Positions 20,425-29,290 of a DNA stretch of 42,369 nucleotides are shown here, in pieces. How positions within the stretch are numbered: the stretch's first letter is position 1; each line of letters starts with the position of its first letter. Under the pieces are notes generated by a model, which saw only the letters and a program-made list of their open reading frames with translations, searched no databases and was not told the DNA's origin. The stretch covers positions 1 through 42,369 of the forward strand of contig JANWXW010000009.1 of assembly GCA_025057315.1 (NCBI GenBank), written 5' to 3'. This DNA is from Myxococcota bacterium (GTDB taxonomy: Bacteria; Myxococcota_A; Polyangia; Palsa-1104; JAEUJZ01). The position numbers and the translations under genes were made by a program.

Positions 20425-20514
20425 ATGCTGCCGCTGCTCGGGAACCTGCTCCTGCTCACCGTGACTGTCGGCCTATTCGTCGCCACGGTGAACCTCCGCC
20501 GTCGCTCTCGTTAG
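20425..20514 (+). CDS. 29-residue single-pass membrane microprotein
   Basis: Reading from ATG 20425 gives a 29-residue peptide: a start MLPLLGN, a hydrophobic stretch LLLLTVTVGLFVATV and a basic end NLRRRSR, then TAG. It is one membrane helix with a positively charged, cytoplasm-facing C-terminus, as in many accessory subunits of membrane complexes such as KdpF-, CydX- or MgtS-like peptides. It resembles none of them closely enough to name. GAGAGG lies 5 nt before the ATG and a good promoter plus inverted repeat precede it. The next gene starts 92 bp downstream and could share the transcript. Confidence 0.55.
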   Translation: MLPLLGNLLLLTVTVGLFVATVNLRRRSR

Positions 20515-20606
20515 CTGCCCTGAAAAGCTCCTCTGTCCTACCGCTTCCAGTGGACGTCTGGCCGGCTGGCGGACAAACTAGGGCTCATCTTTGCCACAAG
20601 AGCCCC

Positions 20607-21707
20607 ATGTCGATCGTCCCCCCTGACCAGCCGCTGCACGCCCCGCACCCCCTGGACCATACATCCCTGCAAGACCTGGAGGCGATTCGCCTCCTGCTGA
20701 CCGGCTCCTCGGTCATCGACTGGCATCAGTTGGCATTTTCCTCCGAGGCCGAGGTGCGGCGATTTCTGCGCGTCAACGAGTTCGATCCGGACGATGAGCG
20801 GGACATGCGTCGGCTGGATGAGCTGCGGGCCGAGGCCGTAGAATACCTTACGCGGCAGCTAGAGTACCGCATCCCACCGGAAGTAGCCAGCGGCATGCCG
20901 GCGCACGAGCTGCTGCTCACCGCCTCCCAGAAGGGTCGCCATCAGACCTACGCCTGCATCGTCCTTAAGGTCATGCACGTCATGCACCACCTTAACAGCC
21001 GTGAGGCCCTGTTCCGGCTCCCGGTCTCGGATGACCAGGTGTTCGGCCTGGTCGAGTCCAAGGTGGTTCATGTCGTCGAGGAGATCCGCGGCGCCGGATA
21101 CCCGATTGTCGAGTTTGCCTGGAGCCGCAAGGAGCGCCACAGCCTAATCACCAAGCTGCTGGCCAAGCGCGACTCCATCGCCGCGCACGTGTATGACAAG
21201 CTGCGTTTTCGCCTCATCACCAGGCGGCGCGAGGATCTGCCCGCTGTGCTGCAGGAGATGTTCCACCGGTTGATCCCCTTCAACTATGTGATCCCGGGGC
21301 AGACGGTGAACCGGCTTCTGCCCTTCCGCCGCCTGCTGGAGGAGACACCGGCGCTGCGGCGTTACGCCGACCAGCTCCAGCAGGGCCTCGACCTGGAGGA
21401 GCCCACGGGCCCCGACAATACCTTCTCGAGCTCAGGCTACAAAGTGCTCAATTTTGTGGTCGACCTCCCAGTCCGCATCGAGTCGGTGCTGCGCCATGTG
21501 GGCAGCAGCCTGGGCGACCTAGGCCTCGATCCACGGGGGGTGGTGTTCGTGCTCAGCGAGTTTCAGCTCATTGACGCCGAGACGGCAGCGGACAACGAGC
21601 GGGGGGACAACAGCCACGCTGCCTATAAAGAACGGCAGCGAATCATGGTGAAAGCACGTTTGACGCGCGGCATGCGGCAGCGCGTGCGCAGCGATCGTGA
21701 GCGATGA
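20607..21707 (+). CDS. Divergent RelA/SpoT-fold protein (TIGR04552-like)
   Basis: The 366-residue soluble protein resembles a family I recall as TIGR04552, restricted to deltaproteobacteria and myxobacteria, with no assigned role. The order of motifs in its C-terminal half parallels the (p)ppGpp synthetase domain of RelA/SpoT. SRKERHSLITKL (173-184) stands for the basic RxKxxxS...K helix, YDKLRFRLIT (196-205) for D-x-x-G-x-R-x-I, SSGYKVLNFVV (275-285) for N-G-Y-x-S-L-H, VLSEFQLIDAET (315-326) for E-x-Q-x-R-T, and NSHAAYKE (335-342) for the AxHWxYKE end. Some catalytic positions differ (Leu-Ile-Asp for IRT, LNF for LHT), so it may have another activity. The N-terminal 160 residues are helical and unidentified. 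I chose ATG 20607 over GTG 20550, whose extra 19 residues look non-coding. Confidence 0.7.
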   Translation: MSIVPPDQPLHAPHPLDHTSLQDLEAIRLLLTGSSVIDWHQLAFSSEAEVRRFLRVNEFDPDDERDMRRLDELRAEAVEYLTRQLEYRIPPEVASGMPAHELLLTASQKGRHQTYACIVLKVMHVMHHLNSREALFRLPVSDDQVFGLVESKVVHVVEEIRGAGYPIVEFAWSRKERHSLITKLLAKRDSIAAHVYDKLRFRLITRRREDLPAVLQEMFHRLIPFNYVIPGQTVNRLLPFRRLLEETPALRRYADQLQQGLDLEEPTGPDNTFSSSGYKVLNFVVDLPVRIESVLRHVGSSLGDLGLDPRGVVFVLSEFQLIDAETAADNERGDNSHAAYKERQRIMVKARLTRGMRQRVRSDRER

Positions 21708-22105
21708 CGCAGAGGGACCCGCCCGGGCAGTGGCCTGGACCGTAGGGGGCGTCTGGCGGCAGCCATAGGGTCCTCAGGTAACGAACCCGGGCAGTGGCCT
21801 GGACCGTAGGGGGCATCCTGGCCCTGGGTCGGGCGGTGAGGGTAGGAGGGCAGGGCTGGGGTCAGAGCCAAGGGCAAGGCTGGCGACAAAGGAGCCGACA
21901 AGGAGGCCAAAGCTAGACAAAGAGGGCAGGGCTGGGGTCAGACCAAGGGGGCCCTCGTGTCCAACGCCACGGGGGGTAGGGGGGCCGCAGCCGGACCGAG
22001 CGAGGTCAGCCCAGGCCGGCCCCGCTGGCGCATGCCGGGCGTGTCCATGCAGGCACCCAGGCGTCACGAGGCTGCGCCGGCAGGAGGCCCACCCGGGGCT
22101 GTGTG

Positions 22106-22180
22106 CCAGCCTGCGGGGGGTGATGCACCAGCCTGCGGGGGGTGATGCACCAGCCTGCGGGGGGTGATGCACCAGCCTGG
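22106..22180. repeat. 22-bp perfect tandem repeat, three copies plus a partial
   Basis: The unit begins ccagcctgcgggg and ends tgatgca. Exact copies lie at 22106-22127, 22128-22149 and 22150-22171, followed by a 9-base partial copy that ends in ctgg. Exact identity implies recent expansion. Confidence 0.95.
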
Positions 22181-22332
22181 CAGGGCCCTGGATCCTCTCG
22201 ATCAGGCTGGTGCGCTGGGCCAAACCTGCCTGCGCCCCCCCGGAGGGCCTGGCCAGCGGCCCGAAACGGCCGGGCTGCGGCATGTCACCCGGGCTTTCGA
22301 TGCGTTCGGGCGCCGGCATGCGCCCCCCCTAA

Positions 22333-22364
22333 CGAACGGGGCCCGGTGCATCCAGCCCCGTTCG
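22333..22364. terminator. 9-bp inverted repeat between convergent genes
   Basis: CGAACGGGG (22333-22341) and CCCCGTTCG (22356-22364) form a perfect 9-bp stem with a 14-nt loop. Its position between two convergent transcription units fits a bidirectional transcript end, but there is no T-run. Confidence 0.4.
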
Positions 22365-22383
22365 GGTCATCCGGACCTGGGCG

Positions 22384-22537
22384 CCGTCCCGGCGTCCGCA
22401 TCCCTCTCCTATCGTCATGATGGCCGCCTGATGGCGGACACCGCCTGGTCACCGTCCCGGCGTCCGCATCCTTTCCGGCCGCCGAGCTTGGCCTTGCCTT
22501 GCATCCGGGCCTGGGCGCCGTCCCGGCGCCTGCATCC
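22384..22537. repeat. 20-bp dispersed direct repeat, three copies 66-68 bp apart
   Basis: The block ccgtcccggcgtccgcatcc occurs at 22384 and 22452, and with two differences at 22518. Copies one and three are also preceded by cctgggcg. It resembles a decayed tandem array with a 66-68 bp period. Confidence 0.8.
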
Positions 22538-22551
22538 CCCTGCCGCCTCGC

Positions 22552-24102
22552 TTACCGCGCTGCCTCCTTGGCCGCTGGGGCCTTGGGCGCAAGCGGCTTG
22601 AGCGTCATCGGGTCGCGCAGCGGCAGGTCCACCACCTTGCCGCCGACCAGGGAGGGGAACGCCACCGGGTGCTTGGGGTCGGGGTTGAGCATCTCGTCCC
22701 GCTTGCCCACCGCCAGGATGGTCACCGCCTGGTCGTCCAGCCACTTTTGCGCCACGCGCTGCACGTCCCGCTCGGTGATCTTCTCGATGCGCTCCTGGAA
22801 CAGGCGGTAAAAGTCCGGATCTTTGCCGTAGCGGCCGGTCAGCTCCTCCTGCGCCAGCGTGGCGGTTGTCTGCGCCTTGGTGCGGAACAGCTGTGGCAGC
22901 TGCTCGATGAGCTGCCTGCGCGCCGCTTCCATCTCCTGCCGCGTGGGGGGGGCCTGGCGCATCTTGCGGATCTCCTCCAGCACGAGCGAGGCAGCATAGC
23001 TGCAGCTGCGCAGCTTGGACTGAAACACGGCGGTGAACACATCGGGATAGTAGATGCCGCCCGGAAAGCGCGAGGCCGCCTGGTAGGCCAGCCCCTCGTC
23101 CGAGCGGACGCGGTTGGTGATGCGGCTGATGAAGCCCCCGCCGCCCAGGATCTGGTTCATGACCTGCACCGCCAGGTAGTCGGGATCGTCGCGCATCAGC
23201 CCTGGCAGCAGGATCGACACGCGCCCTTGGGTCACGTCGTCCTTATGGATAAGGTACAGGCCCGGCTGGAGGCGCCCCTGCGGCCGCGGCACCTCGCCGG
23301 GGTTGGCCACGCCGACAAATGGCCAGTTGGAAAACAGGGCGTCGAGCTTGTCGACCATGCGCGCGCGGTCGAAGTCGCCTGCTGCGGCCACGATGAAGCG
23401 GGCTGGGTGGAAGTGCTGGCGGTGGAAGGCGCGCAGGTCCTCGCGCCGAATGGATTCGATGGAGGCCTTGGTCGGCAGGCGGTTGGTAAAGTGGTCCTCG
23501 CCAAAGGCCAGCATCCGTCGCTCGCGTGCCTCGATGTCGGCGGCGTCGTCGTTGCGGCGCCGCATCTCGCTCAGCAGCTGCTCCCGGCGCAACTGCAGGC
23601 GTCTGTCGTCAAACCGCGGCGTGGCCAGCACGTCGCGCAGGATGCTGAGGCCCTCGTCTAGGTCCTTGGACAGCAGGTTCAGCGACACGCTGCCCTGGGT
23701 CTCGCCGACGGAGCTGTTGAGCTGGGCCGCCAGAAACGCCAGGCGCTCCTCCAGCTCCTCGGCGCTGTAGGGCTTGCGGCCCTCGGTGCCCCCTCGGCTG
23801 AGCAGGTAGCCGACCAGCCCCGCCAGACCTTCTTTGCCGCGCGGGTCCAGGTAGGTGCCGACGCGGATGAACACCTCCACCTGGACCAGCGGCAGCTCGT
23901 GGTCCTCGGCCAGATAGGCCACCACCTGAGAGCGGGGCAACACCACCCGGTGGTCCTTGGCATGAGGCGGGACATACCGGAACGGGGCGAAGCGGAGCCG
24001 GTCCGGGTGCGGCGGGATGGGCTGCCCCATCGCGGTGCCGGCGCACAGGAGCAGCAGGGGCAGGACCAGGGGGGGACGCAGGGTGGGGCGCGGCATGCTC
24101 AT
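22552..24102 (-). CDS. M16-family peptidase-like protein, inactive partner
   Basis: The 516-residue protein has a signal peptide (PLVLPLLLLCAGTAMGQ) and two M16 half-domains (about 50-260 and 270-480). At the position of the zinc-binding HxxEH, the sequence reads EGLAGLVGYLLSRGGT, so the catalytic residues are gone. The ILGGGGFISRITNRVRSDEGLAY region, the M16 substrate-groove signature, is kept. This is the usual non-catalytic subunit that pairs with an active M16B protease in the periplasm. Its ATG overlaps the stop of the active partner by one base (TGATG), which favours equal synthesis of the pair. Confidence 0.92.
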   Translation of the reverse strand: MSMPRPTLRPPLVLPLLLLCAGTAMGQPIPPHPDRLRFAPFRYVPPHAKDHRVVLPRSQVVAYLAEDHELPLVQVEVFIRVGTYLDPRGKEGLAGLVGYLLSRGGTEGRKPYSAEELEERLAFLAAQLNSSVGETQGSVSLNLLSKDLDEGLSILRDVLATPRFDDRRLQLRREQLLSEMRRRNDDAADIEARERRMLAFGEDHFTNRLPTKASIESIRREDLRAFHRQHFHPARFIVAAAGDFDRARMVDKLDALFSNWPFVGVANPGEVPRPQGRLQPGLYLIHKDDVTQGRVSILLPGLMRDDPDYLAVQVMNQILGGGGFISRITNRVRSDEGLAYQAASRFPGGIYYPDVFTAVFQSKLRSCSYAASLVLEEIRKMRQAPPTRQEMEAARRQLIEQLPQLFRTKAQTTATLAQEELTGRYGKDPDFYRLFQERIEKITERDVQRVAQKWLDDQAVTILAVGKRDEMLNPDPKHPVAFPSLVGGKVVDLPLRDPMTLKPLAPKAPAAKEAAR

Positions 24103-25640
24103 CAGGCTCCCTGTTTGCGGTAGTAGATGGCCACTGCACGGTTGGTGCGCGGCAGCAGGTACTTGGTGACCACGCGCTGGACGTCTGCGGCGGTGACTGC
24201 TTGGATCTTGCGCGGTCCCTCGTTGATCTCGCGCCAGTTGCCCAGCCCCTCGTTGACCAGCAGCTGAAACAGGATCGGCATGTTGCTCGATAGACGGCGG
24301 AAGGCATTGGCGGCAAAGCCGTTTTTGACCTTCTGCAGCTCCTCGGCAGGCACGGGTTCGGTCGCCAGGCGGTCGAGCACGGCATAGATCGACTTCTCGA
24401 GGTCCTCGGGACGCACGCCCTCGCGGCACTCGGCGGTGATGTTGAACAGGCCGGCGTACTTGCGGCTCTCCTGCTGGGCGACGGCCTTGACCGCCTGGCC
24501 GGGCTGCCCTCCGCGGGGCAGAATGAGGGCCTTGTGCAGGCGCCCAGTGCGGTCATTGAGGAGCTCGGCCACCACCTGGAGCGGGTAGGAGTCCTTGTGG
24601 CCAAAGGGAACCGTGTGCCACAGGATGTCCACCTGGGGGTTGACCTCGGCCTCGGCGATCATGCGCTTTTCAGCCACCTGGCGCGGCTCCAGCGTGACAA
24701 CGTCCGGGGGCGGGCTCTTGCTGGGGCGGAGGCGGCCGAAGTACCGCTCGGCCAGGGACAGGGCCTGCTTCTCGTCGAAGTCGCCGACCAGGATGGCGGT
24801 CAGGTTGCCGGGCGCATAGTAGGTGGCGTAGTACTCGTCGGCCTGGGCTTTGGTGATGGCGGCCAGGTCGGAGGCCCAGCCGACCACCGGCCAGCCGTAG
24901 GGGTGGGCGTCCCAGAACAGCGCCTCGAAGGCCTCGTCGAACTTGCCCAGCGGCGTGGACTCGGTGCGCATGCGGCGCTCCTCGTGGACCACGTCGCGCT
25001 CGGCGTAAAACTCGCGGAACACGGGCCGCAGCAGCCGCTCGCTCTCCATCCAGAACCACAGCTCCAGCTTGTTCTTGGGGACGGTGATGAAGTAGGCGGT
25101 CAGGTCGTGGGTGGTAAAGGCATTCATGCCCGTGCCGCCGTGGCGGGTGTAGACGGCGTCGAACTCGTTCTTGACCAGAATCTCGCGCTGGGCCTGCACC
25201 AGCTTGTCAAACTGGCGCTCCAGCTCGCCCAGGCGCCCCTGCTGCCGCACCTCAGGTCGGGTGATGTCGTCGATCTCGCCCCGGCGCAGCGCCTCACGCA
25301 GCTTGCGCTCCTCGGCGCGGATGAGGTCACGGATGCGCTCCTGCTCGGCGATAAGCTGCTGGTCCTTCTTGGGGTCTTTGGTGCCCAGGACCGGCGTGCC
25401 CTTGAACATCATGTGCTCAAAGAGGTGGCTGATGCCGGTGATGCCCGGCCGCTCGTTGGCGCTGCCGACGTGCGCCACCCAGCCGCCGGAGATGGTCGGC
25501 TCGTCCCGCCGGGGGAGCAAAAGAAGACGCATGCCGTTCTTTAAGGTGTGCTCGCGCACCTGCACCTGCTGGGCAAGGGCGGGCGGCGAGGCGCACAGGA
25601 CAAGAAGGGCCAGGGCCCGGAGGTGGGTGCCAGTTGTCAT
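24102..25640 (-). CDS. M16-family zinc metalloprotease, active subunit
   Basis: The 512-residue protein begins with a signal peptide (LRALALLVLCASPPALAQ) and is likely periplasmic. The inverted zinc motif HLFEH (72-76) is intact, and the downstream Glu-rich ERDVVHEERR (about 214-223) supplies the third ligand. Between them, residues about 85-165 form a charged, probably coiled-coil insertion not seen in minimal M16 enzymes. The second half-domain follows after about 300. It forms an operon with the inactive partner downstream and the TMTC-like gene upstream (49-bp gap). Natural substrates are unknown. Confidence 0.94.
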   Translation of the reverse strand: MTTGTHLRALALLVLCASPPALAQQVQVREHTLKNGMRLLLLPRRDEPTISGGWVAHVGSANERPGITGISHLFEHMMFKGTPVLGTKDPKKDQQLIAEQERIRDLIRAEERKLREALRRGEIDDITRPEVRQQGRLGELERQFDKLVQAQREILVKNEFDAVYTRHGGTGMNAFTTHDLTAYFITVPKNKLELWFWMESERLLRPVFREFYAERDVVHEERRMRTESTPLGKFDEAFEALFWDAHPYGWPVVGWASDLAAITKAQADEYYATYYAPGNLTAILVGDFDEKQALSLAERYFGRLRPSKSPPPDVVTLEPRQVAEKRMIAEAEVNPQVDILWHTVPFGHKDSYPLQVVAELLNDRTGRLHKALILPRGGQPGQAVKAVAQQESRKYAGLFNITAECREGVRPEDLEKSIYAVLDRLATEPVPAEELQKVKNGFAANAFRRLSSNMPILFQLLVNEGLGNWREINEGPRKIQAVTAADVQRVVTKYLLPRTNRAVAIYYRKQGA

Positions 25641-25689
25641 GGGGACCTCGACATGGGCCCCTCAGGATAGCGGGTTTTGCGGCTGGCCT

Positions 25690-27630
25690 CTAGCGCTCTG
25701 CGAGGAGGGCGCGCATCTCCAGCAGGCGGCGCTCGCGCAGGCGACGCTCCTGCAGGGCGAGCTCCAGGCGGACCACGTCGGGGTGGGTTGGCGCGAGGCG
25801 CTGGTAGCGGTCCCACGCCTGCTGGGCAGCTGCGGTGGTGCCCAGCAGCAGCAGATGGGCTGTGGCGCGTCGCACCTCGTCAGGTGAGGCGCCCGGGCGG
25901 CGGGCAACCTCCAGCCAAGCCGCTGCGGCGTCCAGGCGGCGGCCCAGCCGGGTGAGCAGCTCGGCGCGCTCCAGCGGCGTCACATGGCCCTGCGCGCGTT
26001 GCCGTGCTTCCTCAGATTCGGCCCATTGCACCGCCTCCAGAGCCTGACGCGTGGCCCGATGGCCAGGGAGAAGCTGCAGCGCCGTGCGCAGCGCTGCGTG
26101 GGCCTCTGCATAGCGGCGCTGGTGCAGCAGCACCAACCCCAGGTCGTGCTGATGAGTGAAGGCACCAGGACGCGCGGCGACCAGGCGGCGGTGCAGGGCC
26201 AAGGCCTCGTCGTAGCGACCCAGCTGAGACAGGCAGTTGGCGATGTTGCCCAGCGCCACGGCCGGCAGGTCCTTTTGCACCTCGGTTCGCCGTGCGGCCT
26301 CACCCGCACGGCGGTACAGGTCGATGGCCTCTTCAAACAGGCCGGCCCGGTAGTAGACGTTGCCCAGCTCCAGCAGCGGCCGGCCATTGTCCGGATGGCT
26401 GCGCCTGTGCGCCTCGGCCCAGAACCAGGCCTCATCGGCCCAGTCGTGGTTGCGCAGGTGCACCGCCACAGCGAAGCTGGCGGCCAGCAGCGCACCAGCT
26501 CCCAGGACGGCAGCCCGCGGGCGCGGAGGGAGCGATGAGCACGCACCGGCCCCGAGCAGCGCCACTCCTAGCAGCGGGACGTACAGGAAACGGTCCGCGG
26601 CCACTACATCCACCGGCAGGGGCAACAGGTGCAAGGCCAGCGCGGCGGCAGCCAGCACACCGGCCCGCACGGTCGTCGGGGAGGCATGACGCAGGCGAAA
26701 CAGGCCCAGGGCCAGCACCGGCAGCGCCAGGGCGCCCAGGACCAGCCGGGGCACGCTCGGACGGCCCTGCAGGCCAATTTGGGTCTGCGGATGCCATGGA
26801 TCGAGGAGCATGAGGATGTATGTTCCCAATGCCTCCAGCGGGACCGCAGCCCTGGCCAGCGGCCTCAACGGCGAGGAGGCAGCCGGCGGCTCGGACGAGA
26901 GGGCATAGAGGCGCAGGGCGGTGTAGATCCCTCCGACCAGCAAGAGCGGGACGAGCCGGCGGACAAGAGCCCAGCAGCTAGCCCCTCTGCCGGCTTGTCC
27001 TGCGGCCAGCTCGCCCGCGGCCAGGGCCAAGGCCGTCGCGGCGGCCACTTCTTTGGACAGCAGCCCGCCCAGCAGCAGCAGCGCACCGGCGTAGCGGTGT
27101 CCCGGTCCAGCCCCCGGCGGCCAGCACAGCAGGGCGCCAAGCGAAAAGCAGGCCGCCAGCACGTCGGTGCGTCCGGAGATCCAGGTCACGCTCTCGGTCA
27201 GACGGGGGAACAACCCCCACAGAGCAGTGACCAAGGCCGCGGCGGCAGGCGAGGCCCCGGTGCGCAGCGCCAGCAGGAACAACAGCACGCAGGCTAGCAG
27301 GTGCAGGGCCAGGTTCGTCAGGTGAAAGCCAGCCGGGTTCTCGCCATGAAGCTGCCGATCGAGTACATAGGACAGCGTGACCAGCGGACGGTACAGCCCC
27401 CGCGGCGCCGTCACGTCGGCTTGGGGACGCCAGAACGGGTGAAGGAAGTAGGTCCATAGGGGCTCGGGCTGCTGCACGGCCGGCTCGCCAAGAATGAGCG
27501 GGCGGTCGTCCCACAGAAAGGGACCGGCCAGGGCGTTGGCATGGGCCAGCGCGCACAGGCACAGCACGCTGGCCAGCAGGTAGCAGGTGAGGCGAATGGG
27601 ACGGGGCGGCAGGGTGACGCGGAGCTGCAC
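25690..27630 (-). CDS. TMTC-like multi-pass glycosyltransferase with C-terminal TPRs
   Basis: The N-terminal 400 residues hold about ten hydrophobic helices. The first periplasmic loop carries an acidic pair in FLWDDRPLI (Asp41-Asp42), the GT-C catalytic hallmark, with further family-like blocks GLYRPLVTLSYVLDRQLHG, TESVTWISGRTDVLAA, GGLLSKEVAAATA and AADRFLYVPLLGVAL. These match the TMTC protein O-mannosyltransferase and bacterial ArnT/PMT-related layout. Residues about 410-640 are TPR-like repeats (DNGRPLLELGNVYYRAGLFE, GNIANCLSQLGRYDEALALH). It probably transfers a sugar from a lipid carrier to proteins at the outer face of the inner membrane. The start is GTG 27630. A TTGACC element 17 bp from a weak -10 lies just upstream. 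Confidence 0.85.
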   Translation of the reverse strand: MQLRVTLPPRPIRLTCYLLASVLCLCALAHANALAGPFLWDDRPLILGEPAVQQPEPLWTYFLHPFWRPQADVTAPRGLYRPLVTLSYVLDRQLHGENPAGFHLTNLALHLLACVLLFLLALRTGASPAAAALVTALWGLFPRLTESVTWISGRTDVLAACFSLGALLCWPPGAGPGHRYAGALLLLGGLLSKEVAAATALALAAGELAAGQAGRGASCWALVRRLVPLLLVGGIYTALRLYALSSEPPAASSPLRPLARAAVPLEALGTYILMLLDPWHPQTQIGLQGRPSVPRLVLGALALPVLALGLFRLRHASPTTVRAGVLAAAALALHLLPLPVDVVAADRFLYVPLLGVALLGAGACSSLPPRPRAAVLGAGALLAASFAVAVHLRNHDWADEAWFWAEAHRRSHPDNGRPLLELGNVYYRAGLFEEAIDLYRRAGEAARRTEVQKDLPAVALGNIANCLSQLGRYDEALALHRRLVAARPGAFTHQHDLGLVLLHQRRYAEAHAALRTALQLLPGHRATRQALEAVQWAESEEARQRAQGHVTPLERAELLTRLGRRLDAAAAWLEVARRPGASPDEVRRATAHLLLLGTTAAAQQAWDRYQRLAPTHPDVVRLELALQERRLRERRLLEMRALLAER

Positions 27631-27635
27631 CCAGC

Positions 27636-27664
27636 TTGCCTGAGCACGCTGGCGCTGCGGTCAA
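27636..27664 (-). promoter_or_regulatory. Candidate promoter for the TMTC-M16 operon
   Basis: On the minus strand TTGACC (27664-27659) is followed by a 17-bp spacer and a poor -10 (AGGCAA, 27641-27636), then 5 nt to the GTG start. The -35 and spacing are good and the -10 is weak. Confidence 0.3.
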
Positions 27665-27763
27665 GGCGTCTTGCCAGGCAGCAGCTGCGTGCCTAGAACA
27701 CCGCCATCCGCGGCGCGGTGCCGCGATCAGCCGGGCCATGTTCCGGGCAGGAGGTAGAGGAAG

Positions 27764-29290
27764 ATGAACCACAACAAGAACCTCAGATGCCTCACGGTGG
27801 CGCTGCTCCTTGCGGCATGCCCCAGCCCACCGAGGCCCATGGACACAGACAACCCACCGGGTGGAGCCGACATGCGCATGACCGACCCGGACGGGGACGG
27901 CGGCGAGGAGCCGGGCGTGTTTTCCGGGACGGCCCAGGCCGTGTTTATCACCGACCGGGGTGAGGAGCGGGTGCCCGATGACCTCCATGCCATGCCGATC
28001 GTGGGCTTTGTGCATGGCAGCGCCGGGGAGCCAAGGCTCTATCCGGCCGAGGTGCAGAGCAATGGCACCTTCAGGATTCCGAACCTGCCCCCGGGACCGG
28101 TGTGGATCCGCCAGGGCGGGGCCCGCTTCTTCCTCACGAGCGCCCGCACCATCGACCTCAGCCATTACCACATGGGCCGTCCAGACCGGGTGGGGGCCAC
28201 GCAGCGGACGCCGGTGAGCGTGAAATTGTCCGGGATGGCCCCCTGGCAGCCAGACGACGATGTGCAGCTGGTCGTAACCAACCTGGGGTTCTTGGAGTCC
28301 CTGCTGTCCTCGGTGGACCCGCCGGCGAACGACGCCACCACCATGGATGTCATGCTGGACTGGAAGGAGTTCGGCGGGGCGTGGCTCATTGACTCGGCCA
28401 AGGGCGACCGGCTGATCTTAGCGCAGATGATCACCCAATCTGCGGGCGGCGTCAGCTTCGTTGCGCTGGGACGGAGCGCAACGGTGGGGGGATTCCAGAT
28501 GCGCGATGGGATGGAGACCCTGCTCCAGGCGACCCTGACCAACTCTGCGCCCCGCCTCAGCATGCGCCTCCGCTGGCAGCGCTCGCGCTTTGTCGCGCTG
28601 GCATCCGCCATCCACCCGACGGCGCGGGCGTTTGCGCAGTGGGCCACCATCAACGTCAACCCGGGCGGGGCTCTACGCGCTGACTTCGACGAGATGCCCG
28701 AGCTCATGCGCGTTGAGCAGGACGGCGGCAGCAGCGACATCGACCTTGGCATGGTCAGCTTCCTGAATCCCTACCCGACGCACTGGGTGGTCTACGGCCG
28801 CTTCCACCATCACTTCTCTGTCAACTACACCGTGCCTGGTGCGCCACGGGCCGGCACGCTGCTCGGCAGCGTCTTTGTCTCCGATGCGATCGACCGGCTG
28901 GGAGCCGGCGCCATCGGGCCCGCAGTGGGCCCGGTCACCAACATCACCATCAACGGCATGAACGCCATGAACAACCCCAACGGCGTCGGCACCTCCCCGA
29001 CCATCCGGTGGGACCCACCGGAGCTGGGCACGGCCAATGGCTACATCGTCACGCTGTACCGGCTGGAGCGGATGCCCAACGCCCCGGTGCCCAGCTCGGC
29101 GCGGGTGGCGACGATCTACACGGCGCAGACCAGCTTCGTCATGCCGCACGGGCTGATGACCAGCGGGCAGCTCTATGCGCTGCAGATCCGCGCGGTGATG
29201 CAGCCGGGGGTGGACCTGACGCGCACGCCCTACATGGTGCCCGTGCAGCGCGCTTATGCCGACGCCATCACCGGCGTGATCTCGCCCTGA
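27764..29290 (+). CDS. Secreted lipoprotein of unknown function
   Basis: The 508-residue protein starts with a lipoprotein signal (NLRCLTVALLLAAC, Cys19), then an acidic Pro/Asp-rich spacer (about 20-55). The next part contains a FRIPNLPPGPVWIR-type block like carboxypeptidase-regulatory beta domains (about 60-140), a long beta-rich middle, and a C-terminal region (about 395-505) that looks like a fibronectin-III sandwich (SPTIRWDPPELGTANGYIVT and LYALQIRAV). This composition is typical of myxobacterial surface lipoproteins; no enzyme motif is seen. A strong GCAGGAGG site precedes ATG 27764. Its 3' end overlaps the convergent methyltransferase gene by 23 bp. Confidence 0.8.
   Translation: MNHNKNLRCLTVALLLAACPSPPRPMDTDNPPGGADMRMTDPDGDGGEEPGVFSGTAQAVFITDRGEERVPDDLHAMPIVGFVHGSAGEPRLYPAEVQSNGTFRIPNLPPGPVWIRQGGARFFLTSARTIDLSHYHMGRPDRVGATQRTPVSVKLSGMAPWQPDDDVQLVVTNLGFLESLLSSVDPPANDATTMDVMLDWKEFGGAWLIDSAKGDRLILAQMITQSAGGVSFVALGRSATVGGFQMRDGMETLLQATLTNSAPRLSMRLRWQRSRFVALASAIHPTARAFAQWATINVNPGGALRADFDEMPELMRVEQDGGSSDIDLGMVSFLNPYPTHWVVYGRFHHHFSVNYTVPGAPRAGTLLGSVFVSDAIDRLGAGAIGPAVGPVTNITINGMNAMNNPNGVGTSPTIRWDPPELGTANGYIVTLYRLERMPNAPVPSSARVATIYTAQTSFVMPHGLMTSGQLYALQIRAVMQPGVDLTRTPYMVPVQRAYADAITGVISP

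Larger units (their letters stand above)
21708..22551. other. Repeat-rich non-coding region between convergent genes
   Basis: No gene is supported in these 844 bp. The region is filled with direct repeats: a 29-bp block starting at 21722 and 21786 (64 bp apart), a 20-bp block starting at 21847 and 21923 (76 bp apart), three tandem 22-bp units (22106-22171) and three copies of a 20-bp element (22384, 22452, 22518). It also holds a 9-bp inverted repeat at 22333-22364. The flanking genes converge here, so it must contain the transcript ends of both. Confidence 0.65.
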
